5,209 bases of DNA from JAEZJZ01 sp964450265 (GTDB lineage Bacteria > Bacillota > UBA994 > UBA5500). The position numbers and the translations under genes are program-made. The notes beneath the pieces are model-generated. The model had not been told where the DNA came from. It did not search any database and saw only the letters and a list, made by a program, of their open reading frames with translations. Shown in pieces: positions 1 through 4,146 of the stretch. Position 1 is the first letter of the stretch, and each line of letters opens with the position of its first letter. The DNA is taken from NCBI GenBank assembly GCA_964450265.1, contig CAYVCY010000141.1, positions 1 through 5,209 of the forward strand, given 5' to 3'.

Positions 1-32
1 GTACCTTGTAACATCGCGATGTTACAAGGTAC
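1..32. repeat. Perfect 32-bp palindrome at the left window edge
   Basis: The left arm GTACCTTGTAACATCG (1-16) is followed immediately by its exact reverse complement (17-32), with no spacer. It begins 13 bases past the prmC stop codon in the direction of transcription. As RNA it could fold into a long hairpin with a tight loop at the central TCGCGA, so it could end the prmC transcript. However, the bases that would show a U-tract lie outside the window. Its perfect symmetry and lack of loop would also suit a protein-binding site or part of a dispersed palindromic repeat. The sequence alone does not decide between these. Confidence 0.8.
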
Positions 33-33
33 A

Positions 34-59
34 CGTCCCGCTGTATCATTCGGGGGACG
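34..59 (-). other. Imperfect hairpin spanning the prmC stop codon
   Basis: CGTCCC (34-39) is the reverse complement of GGGACG (54-59), and an alternative inner pairing CCCG (37-40) with CGGG (51-54) is possible. The loop contains the prmC stop codon at 46-48. Together with the adjacent palindrome at 1-32 this gives two consecutive inverted repeats at the end of prmC. The stem is short and no T-run follows directly, so it is described as a possible 3'-end structure and not called a terminator. Confidence 0.35.
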
Positions 60-891
60 AAATAACCACACGCTGGATGCCGGCGAGGTCGGGGACGACG
101 CGGGGGCGGCGAAAGCCGGCCAGGCGCAGCAGGCTGCAAACATCCGGGGCCTGCCCTGCGCCCACCTCCAGCACCAGATAGCCATCGGGCGCTAGGTGCG
201 CTTTGGCCTGAGGGATGAGCATGCGGTAGCAATCGAGCCCATCCAAGCCGCCGTCTAAAGCCAGGCGCGGTTCGCGGCGCACCTCGTCGCCGAGGGTGAC
301 AATGGCGGCAGAAGGGATATAGGGTGGGTTGGAGACGATCGCCTGGAAAGGCGGTCCGCCGGCCAGCGGCTCCGCCCAGGAGCCGAGGTGCCACTCTATG
401 CGCCCGCCCAGCCCCAAGCGGGCGGCATTCGCCTGAGCCACCTGCAGCGCTTCGGGTGAGATATCGGTAGCCACCACCTGGGCGCGGGGAAGGCGGTCTG
501 CCAGTGCCAGGGCGATAGCCCCGCTGCCGGTGGCCAGGTCGGCCACCCGGGGGACGGGATGTGGACGCAACAAGGCGATAGTCTGCTCCACCAGCACTTC
601 GGTGTCCGGCCGGGGGATAAGCACCGCCGGCGTAACCGCGATTTCCAAGCCCATGAACTCCTGGCTGCCGACTAAGTACTGCAATGGGGTCCCCTGACAG
701 CGGGCAGCGATCCAATCGGCAAATAACTGTCCGGCCTGATCGTCAATTTCACGGGTTAGGTTAGCGAAAAAGCGCGCCCGCGATTCGCGGAGCGCGCTTC
801 TCAGTAGCAATTCAGCCTGCCAACGGGCGTCCGTCACTCGCGCCTGATGTAACTCTTCGGTTCCCCATTGCCAAGCGCACTGTCGGTTCAT
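46..891 (-). CDS. prmC: PrmC, peptide chain release factor N5-glutamine methyltransferase
   Basis: PrmC uses S-adenosylmethionine to methylate the glutamine of the GGQ motif in release factors RF1 and RF2, which improves peptide release; it acts in the cytoplasm. Visible features (numbered from the chosen ATG) are an N-terminal helical substrate-binding part with the family-like opening WGTEELHQARV, LIPRPDTE at about 91-98, the SAM-binding motif I DLATGSGAIA at about 118-127, and the catalytic NPPY at about 188-191. At 281 residues it has the usual family length. A GTG lies nine bases upstream (898-900) and would overlap prfA by 8 bp. The ATG at 889-891 is preferred because GGTGAG lies at a suitable distance before it and no Shine-Dalgarno site precedes the GTG. 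The ATG starts one base past the prfA stop codon, so the two are probably translationally coupled. The product modifies the neighbouring gene's product. Confidence 0.95.
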   Translation of the reverse strand: MNRQCAWQWGTEELHQARVTDARWQAELLLRSALRESRARFFANLTREIDDQAGQLFADWIAARCQGTPLQYLVGSQEFMGLEIAVTPAVLIPRPDTEVLVEQTIALLRPHPVPRVADLATGSGAIALALADRLPRAQVVATDISPEALQVAQANAARLGLGGRIEWHLGSWAEPLAGGPPFQAIVSNPPYIPSAAIVTLGDEVRREPRLALDGGLDGLDCYRMLIPQAKAHLAPDGYLVLEVGAGQAPDVCSLLRLAGFRRPRVVPDLAGIQRVVISSPE

Positions 892-892
892 T

Positions 893-1960
893 CTACTCAC
901 CGGACAGGCTCTGCAACTGGCTGTCGGTAATCAAGGCCTGCAGGATATCGTCGATATCGCCGTCCATGATGGCGGCAATGTTGTGTGCGGTGAGGCCGAT
1001 GCGATGATCGGTTACCCTTCCCTGGGGGAAATTATAGGTGCGAATGCGCTCGCTGCGATCGCCGGTGCCCACCTGGCTGCGCCGGGCCTCGGCCAACTGG
1101 CTATGCTGTTTCTCTTGCTCCAACTCCAGCAAGCGGGAGCGCAACACCCGCAGCGCCTTTTCGCGGTTCTTAATCTGCGACTTTTCATCCTGCATAGAGA
1201 CCACCAGCCCGGTGGGCAAATGGGTCATGCGCACCGCCGAATAAGTGGTGTTCACGCTCTGACCGCCTGGACCAGAGCTACAAAAAGTATCGATGCGCAG
1301 ATCGTTAGGATCGATCTGCACGTCCACCTCTTCCGCTTCTGGTAGCACGGCCACGGTAGAGGTGGAGGTGTGGATGCGTCCGCTGGCCTCGGTGGCCGGC
1401 ACCCGTTGCACTCGATGCACTCCGCTTTCATACTTCAAGCGGCTGAAAGCGCCCCGGCCTTCAATCAGGAAGATCACTTCCTTAAAGCCATTTAGGTCAC
1501 TCTCGCTCATGCTCATCAATTCAACCTTCCAACCTTGACGCTCGGCGTAGCGGGTATACATGCGATAGAGATCGGCAGCAAAGATAGCCGCTTCGTCACC
1601 GCCGGTACCGGCGCGGATCTCCATGATCACGTTCTTATCGTCGTTCGGATCCTTAGGAATCAGCAGCACCTTCAATTGCTGAGTCAACTTTTCCTGTTGC
1701 TCTGCCAGCTCGTCGATCTCTTCATCCAGCATGGCCAGGAAATCGGCGTCAGCCCCGCCCTCCTGCTGCATCTCCTGGGCAGCAGTCAATTGTTCGCTGA
1801 CGCTTACGTACTGATTATACACCTCCACAGTTTCTGCAATAGCCGCTTGTTCCTTGACATACTGGCGCCACTCGTTCTGCCGGACAATCACTTCTGGATC
1901 GCTGGCCAGGCGCGTCAATTCTTCATACCGTTGCTTAATCTCCCGCAATCGCTCAAACAC
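893..1960 (-). CDS. prfA: Peptide chain release factor 1 (RF1)
   Basis: RF1 recognises UAA and UAG in the ribosomal A site and triggers hydrolysis of peptidyl-tRNA. The 355-residue protein is full length for the family. In order it has an N-terminal helical domain (about 1-105), the RAGTGGDEAA segment (116-125) starting the core, the PAT tripeptide (188-190) that distinguishes RF1 from the SPF of RF2, and the catalytic GGQ loop (SSGPGGQSVNT, GGQ at 232-234). The C-terminal segment has the usual GDRSERIRTYNFPQGRVTDHR type of sequence. The start is GTG, supported by AGAGGTG eight bases upstream. It lies 48 bp after the DUF1385 gene with no terminator visible, and its stop is one base from the prmC ATG, so all three are probably cotranscribed. 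GGQ is the target of PrmC encoded next door. Confidence 0.98.
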   Translation of the reverse strand: MFERLREIKQRYEELTRLASDPEVIVRQNEWRQYVKEQAAIAETVEVYNQYVSVSEQLTAAQEMQQEGGADADFLAMLDEEIDELAEQQEKLTQQLKVLLIPKDPNDDKNVIMEIRAGTGGDEAAIFAADLYRMYTRYAERQGWKVELMSMSESDLNGFKEVIFLIEGRGAFSRLKYESGVHRVQRVPATEASGRIHTSTSTVAVLPEAEEVDVQIDPNDLRIDTFCSSGPGGQSVNTTYSAVRMTHLPTGLVVSMQDEKSQIKNREKALRVLRSRLLELEQEKQHSQLAEARRSQVGTGDRSERIRTYNFPQGRVTDHRIGLTAHNIAAIMDGDIDDILQALITDSQLQSLSGE

Positions 1961-2008
1961 TGCTTGTGCACCTCTCTCTTAATTCAGGGTGTAACGCCGG
2001 GGAGGGTT

Positions 2009-2890
2009 CTATTCGCAGGCCAGATCTGGCTCGGCGTCCAAGACGGCCTGTAAAGCCGCCACCGCCACTTCCACCTGATCTTGATCCGGTTCGCGGGTGG
2101 TAGCACCCTGCAGCAGCAGTGCCGGGCGAATCAGCCACCCCAACCAGCGATTCCAAGGCTGGCGGGTAGCCAGGCGACTCAGTTCATAAGCTATGCCGGC
2201 AACCAACGGCAACAGCACTAGACGGCTACCTAGGCGCACCCAAAGGTTGGGCCAGCCGAAGAACGAGAAGATCACCAAACTGACCAGCATCACCAGCAAC
2301 AGGAAAGCGGTTCCGCAGCGCGGATGATAACAGGAATAGCCCTTAAGGTGTGTCCACTCCAACGGATCGCCGGCTTCAAAGCCATGAATGGTCTTGTGTT
2401 CTGCCCCGTGATACTGATAAAAGCGGCGCATATCCGGCATCAGGCCAACCAGCAACACATATCCTAAGAAAATACTCAGCCTGAGCAAACCCTCCGCTAA
2501 GTTCATCACCAACACTGGCCAATCCAGGCGCTGCAGGAAATGCACCAGGAAGGTGGGCAGCAGCATGAACATGCCCACGCCCAAACCCAACCCAATCACC
2601 ACAGAGATAGCGGCATCCCGCTTGCTCAGCTGCACATCGTCGGGAGATGAAACGTTGGCAGAGTGCAAGATTGCGTCCACTCCTACCACCAATGCTTCCA
2701 CAAAGGCGGCCAATCCGCGCAGAATCGGCAGCCGAAACCAAGAAGCGTAGCTTTGCAGGCGCCAGTTAGGGCGCACCGTCACCGAGATCTGCCCGTCGGG
2801 CTGACGAACGGCGATAGCCAACTGCCGCCGGCCACGCATCATCACGCCTTCCATGACGGCTTGCCCGCCGATGGTGGTCACTTTAGACAA
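2009..2890 (-). CDS. DUF1385 family membrane protein (YqhQ-like)
   Basis: This is a 293-residue protein of the DUF1385 family, to which Bacillus subtilis YqhQ belongs; its biochemical role is unknown. The family signature IGGQAVMEGVMMRG is at 7-20. About four hydrophobic segments (roughly 93-118, 128-150, 193-211 and 219-240) indicate an integral membrane protein. Between them lie HGAEHKTIHGFE (161-172) and YSCYHPRCGTAF (185-196). The conserved His, Glu and Cys residues there (H161, E164, H165, C187, H189, C192) look like a possible metal site, which is why homologues are sometimes labelled metal-dependent enzymes; this remains unproven. The start is TTG, fixed by a strong GGAGGTG (2898-2904) seven bases upstream and by the family-typical N-terminus. 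The tail after about 262 is acidic and hydrophilic. It sits between rpmE and prfA, a recurrent arrangement in Bacillota. Confidence 0.93.
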   Translation of the reverse strand: MSKVTTIGGQAVMEGVMMRGRRQLAIAVRQPDGQISVTVRPNWRLQSYASWFRLPILRGLAAFVEALVVGVDAILHSANVSSPDDVQLSKRDAAISVVIGLGLGVGMFMLLPTFLVHFLQRLDWPVLVMNLAEGLLRLSIFLGYVLLVGLMPDMRRFYQYHGAEHKTIHGFEAGDPLEWTHLKGYSCYHPRCGTAFLLLVMLVSLVIFSFFGWPNLWVRLGSRLVLLPLVAGIAYELSRLATRQPWNRWLGWLIRPALLLQGATTREPDQDQVEVAVAALQAVLDAEPDLACE

Positions 2891-2897
2891 GGTACTC

Positions 2898-2904
2898 CAC
2901 CTCC
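2898..2904 (-). promoter_or_regulatory. Shine-Dalgarno site fixing the TTG start of the DUF1385 gene
   Basis: GGAGGTG lies seven bases before the TTG at 2888-2890. No in-frame ATG lies near the N-terminus upstream of the conserved GGQAVMEG motif, so this site decides the start. The rest of the 140-bp gap to rpmE (2891-3030) holds the rpmE terminator. It also has a pair of AGCATG repeats at 2929-2946, but no convincing sigma-A promoter. Confidence 0.8.
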
Positions 2905-2989
2905 GCTGCTGAAGCTTTAACCTAGAGAAGCATGTTCGCCGAGCATGCCGCCTGATTCATCTGCTTATCAACCTGACGGCAATGTGCCT

Positions 2990-3023
2990 AGATATAAGAA
3001 GCAGAGCGGCAAGGCTCTGCTTC
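2990..3023 (-). terminator. Probable intrinsic terminator after rpmE
   Basis: On the minus strand a 10-bp perfect stem, GAAGCAGAGC paired with GCTCTGCTTC (2998-3007 and 3014-3023), encloses a 6-base loop. It is followed by TTATATCT. It starts seven bases past the rpmE stop codon. The stem is strong but the T-tract is interrupted, so termination may be partial. That would let some transcription continue from the rpmE promoter into the DUF1385-prfA-prmC genes, for which I found no convincing separate promoter. Confidence 0.75.
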
Positions 3024-3030
3024 AGCATGA

Positions 3031-3237
3031 CTATTTCTCGGTCAAACCGTATTTCCGTCTGAAACGGTCAACGCGTCCACCTGTGTCGACCAGCTTCTGC
3101 TTGCCGGTGAAGAATGGGTGGCACTTGGAGCACAATTCTACTTTCAGCTGCTTCTTGACGGAGCCAGTCTCGAAAGTCTCGCCGCAAGCGCAGGTAACGA
3201 TAGCCTTCTCGTACTTAGGATGGATCTTTTCCTTCAT
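3031..3237 (-). CDS. rpmE: 50S ribosomal protein L31, zinc-binding type
   Basis: L31 is a small protein of the large ribosomal subunit that helps bridge the two subunits. The 68-residue product begins MKEKIHPKY and carries the Zn-ribbon cysteines C16 and C18 (CAC) with C36 and C39 (CSKC). It is therefore the zinc-containing (C+) paralogue and not the zinc-free form. HPFFTGKQKLVDTGGRVDRFRRKYG is the expected C-terminal half. The reading frame stays open for eleven codons upstream to a TTG, but the ATG at 3235-3237 is chosen because GAGGTGAT (3242-3249) lies at ideal spacing before it and family members begin here. It has its own promoter and a long leader, and a hairpin terminator follows, so it may be controlled separately from its neighbours. 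Confidence 0.97.
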   Translation of the reverse strand: MKEKIHPKYEKAIVTCACGETFETGSVKKQLKVELCSKCHPFFTGKQKLVDTGGRVDRFRRKYGLTEK

Positions 3238-3324
3238 GTCTATCACCTCTTTCCACTGAGCATCAAGCAATATGCATTATGCGGCCGGGCCGCAGTTTTC
3301 GCGGTTCATTCCGGACGATTCACT
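3238..3324 (-). promoter_or_regulatory. Untranslated leader of rpmE with GC-rich palindrome; candidate L31 leader
   Basis: If transcription starts about seven bases past the -10 box, rpmE has a leader of about 87 nt, which is long for a 68-codon gene. It contains a 15-bp hyphenated perfect palindrome, TGCGGCC-G-GGCCGCA (3280-3294). As RNA this would fold as a hairpin. An upstream CCGC (3299-3302) could instead pair with the first GCGG of the minus-strand copy, giving a competing fold. Autoregulatory leader RNAs are known for several ribosomal proteins, including L31 in some bacterial groups. Assigning this leader to such a class is inference, because no consensus could be compared. The Shine-Dalgarno site lies at its end. 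Confidence 0.45.
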
Positions 3325-3329
3325 AGAGC

Positions 3330-3359
3330 ATTATAGCATAACAGCCTAACGCCCGGCAA
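3330..3359 (-). promoter_or_regulatory. Extended -10 promoter of rpmE
   Basis: On the minus strand a perfect TATAAT (3330-3335) is preceded by TGC, giving the extended -10 form TGnTATAAT. TTGCCG (3354-3359, four of six bases match TTGACA) lies 18 bases upstream. This is the best sigma-A-type promoter in the window. It lies downstream of the toxin gene and directs transcription into rpmE, and possibly onward into the prfA-prmC genes. Confidence 0.75.
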
Positions 3360-3366
3360 GCGGGCG
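3350..3366 (-). other. Small GC-rich inverted repeat overlapping the rpmE -35 box
   Basis: CGCCCG (3350-3355) and CGGGCG (3361-3366) form a 6-bp stem with a 5-base loop, and the proposed -35 element lies across the left arm and loop. On the minus strand it is followed by TTAGGCTGTTAT, which is not a proper T-tract. It could be a weak end signal for the toxin transcript or an operator on the rpmE promoter. The rest of the 219-bp stretch between toxin and rpmE (3238-3456) holds the rpmE promoter and leader, an isolated T6 run and the lost toxin C-terminal codons. Confidence 0.3.
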
Positions 3367-3456
3367 CGATCACTCAAAACCGAAACGTAGCCTGCCAAGC
3401 AAACGAAAAAACGGGGCGAGCTCATCAAGAGGTTTGGATTGCGGCAATTGCTCTCT

Positions 3457-3762
3457 TTACTTTGACTCCAACGCTGCGCCTGTCAAATCAGACTCCATTT
3501 TGAACAGAAGGCTATCTCTTTGCACTGTGTATATCTTGTTGGTGCGAATGTGAGTCTTTCTTTTCAGCTGTACCGGGACATCGAAGTCAGTTCTCTTCGG
3601 CTGTGCAGTGCACGAGCAAACGATAACATCTCGGCTATCATTTCCGGCATTACCAACAACGAAGACTGGCCTAGGATACTCCCTGCCATCGCTCAGCAGA
3701 AACTTGGCGAAGAAGAATTCACCCTGCGCTGCAGTCTTGCGGTGACTATCTGGATTGCACAA
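3457..3762 (-). CDS. MazF/PemK-family toxin, C-terminus apparently frameshifted
   Basis: This is a probable endoribonuclease toxin that would cleave mRNA when not bound by its antitoxin. Numbering from a GTG three codons upstream (3769-3771), GEFFFAKFLLSDGREYPRPV (17-36) matches the GDxxxVDFpftDG...RPxxV start of MazF/PemK proteins, with R34 in the catalytic-arginine position. VIVCSCTAQ (49-57) matches the second conserved block, with T55 in the usual Thr/Ser position. RTNKIYTVQRD (76-86) is typical of a PemK-like subfamily. TTG at 3760-3762 is preferred as the start because AGGGGGTG lies six bases upstream, whereas the GTG lies within that ribosome site. The frame ends early, at SDLTGAALESK. 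In the -1 frame it would continue as VKRAIAAIQTS to a stop at 3425-3427, giving about 112 residues, the normal family length. It may therefore be damaged or carry a sequence error. The gene follows the antitoxin closely. Confidence 0.8.
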   Translation of the reverse strand: MCNPDSHRKTAAQGEFFFAKFLLSDGREYPRPVFVVGNAGNDSRDVIVCSCTAQPKRTDFDVPVQLKRKTHIRTNKIYTVQRDSLLFKMESDLTGAALESK

Positions 3763-3768
3763 AAAGGG

Positions 3769-3776
3769 CACCCCCT
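3769..3776 (-). promoter_or_regulatory. Shine-Dalgarno site of the toxin gene, overlapping the antitoxin stop
   Basis: AGGGGGTG differs from the ideal AGGAGGTG at one base. It overlaps the antitoxin stop codon (3775-3777) and ends six bases before the TTG at 3760-3762. The overlap suggests that toxin translation is coupled to antitoxin translation. It also argues against the GTG at 3769-3771 as the start, because that GTG is part of the site itself. Confidence 0.6.
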
Positions 3777-3993
3777 ACTTTGAAGAAGCCTTCAGCTTCT
3801 TGTAGAGGGCGCGCAACTCCTCTTCATACCACTCTGCGAAGGAGCTGTCGCTTTCACCGTCGTTGTCTGAATCAGTGGCACTGACAGACTTGGCGCGGTC
3901 GAGGCCAAGCGCTCGCTCCATCTCTTTAACTGAGGGTACTCTCATGCCTAGGTCACCCCATTCTCCTATTGGACGGGTCTTAGCAATCGCCAT
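3775..3993 (-). CDS. Probable MazE/AbrB-like antitoxin, degenerate
   Basis: This 72-residue protein directly precedes a MazF/PemK-type toxin and is probably its antitoxin. The N-terminal part, GEWGDLGMRVPS followed by EMERALGL, resembles the WGNSlavRIPk...aLGL pattern of the SpoVT/AbrB DNA-binding fold of MazE, but it is one residue short and divergent. The middle is an acidic, Asp/Ser-rich linker (SATDSDNDGESDSS). The end, FAEWYEEELRALYKKL, looks like an amphipathic helix that could wrap around the toxin. The start is ATG (3991-3993), with AGGGG eight bases upstream; a GTG three codons earlier (4000-4002) falls inside the ribosome site and is rejected. A promoter and a small palindrome lie just upstream, consistent with autoregulation. 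The role rests mainly on gene pairing and the weak MazE-like motif. Confidence 0.65.
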   Translation of the reverse strand: MAIAKTRPIGEWGDLGMRVPSVKEMERALGLDRAKSVSATDSDNDGESDSSFAEWYEEELRALYKKLKASSK

Positions 3994-4025
3994 AACCTTC
4001 ACCCCTAATCATATGCCAAATTGTA

Positions 4026-4039
4026 TGATAATAATATCA
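4026..4039. promoter_or_regulatory. Candidate operator of the toxin-antitoxin genes
   Basis: TGATA and TATCA, arms of a perfect inverted repeat separated by four bases, cover the proposed -10 box of the antitoxin gene. MazE-type antitoxins commonly repress their own promoter by binding such palindromes. The repeat is short and AT-rich, so chance occurrence is possible. Confidence 0.4.
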
Positions 4040-4059
4040 GGTTTATCCAGGCAAAACAA
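4031..4059 (-). promoter_or_regulatory. Probable promoter of the toxin-antitoxin genes
   Basis: TATTAT (4031-4036, five of six bases match TATAAT) lies 17 bases downstream of TTGTTT (4054-4059, TTG of TTGACA conserved). It is about 30 bases before the antitoxin ribosome site, in an AT-rich stretch that stands out from the GC-rich surroundings. The -10 box is covered by the inverted repeat at 4026-4039. Confidence 0.5.
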
Positions 4060-4114
4060 GGGATCTGCCAACGCAGCCATTACCCCATCCGCGAAAGAGC
4101 GGAGAGCGGAGGCC

Positions 4115-4141
4115 CACGGGTACCATGGGCACGTCCCCGTG
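4115..4141. repeat. Imperfect GC-rich inverted repeat after the radical SAM gene
   Basis: CACGGG (4115-4120) and CCCGTG (4136-4141) are perfect inverted arms. They enclose further self-complementary pieces: GGTACC, CCATGG and the near-palindrome GGGCACGTCCCC (4127-4138). The element begins five bases past the radical SAM stop codon. No T-tract follows on the minus strand, so it is not a standard intrinsic terminator. It could act as a 3'-end hairpin or be a remnant of a dispersed repeat. Next to it is a tandem 7-mer, AGAGCGG twice (4096-4109). Confidence 0.5.
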
Positions 4142-4146
4142 ACTGG

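Noticed and set aside
46..900. GTG at 898-900 as the prmC start, overlapping prfA by 8 bp
   Set aside because: No ribosome site precedes it, while the ATG at 889-891 has GGTGAG at proper spacing.
1535..2053. Long plus-strand reading frame opposite prfA
   Set aside because: It is antisense to the well-conserved prfA gene, and its leucine-rich translation reflects reverse-complement codon use.
1953..2156. Minus-strand reading frame overlapping the end of the DUF1385 gene
   Set aside because: It is an alternative frame inside a confidently assigned gene, with no family resemblance.
2891..2997. Possible promoter for the DUF1385 gene
   Set aside because: TTGCCG and TTGATA elements occur on the minus strand, but no acceptable -10 box lies 16-18 bases downstream of either.
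3406..3411. Run of six T on the minus strand after the toxin gene as an intrinsic terminator
   Set aside because: The preceding GCCCCG has no nearby complementary arm, so no stem can form directly before the T-run.
3520..3783. Plus-strand reading frame opposite the toxin gene
   Set aside because: It mirrors the toxin coding sequence, shows no recognisable motif and has no convincing ribosome site.
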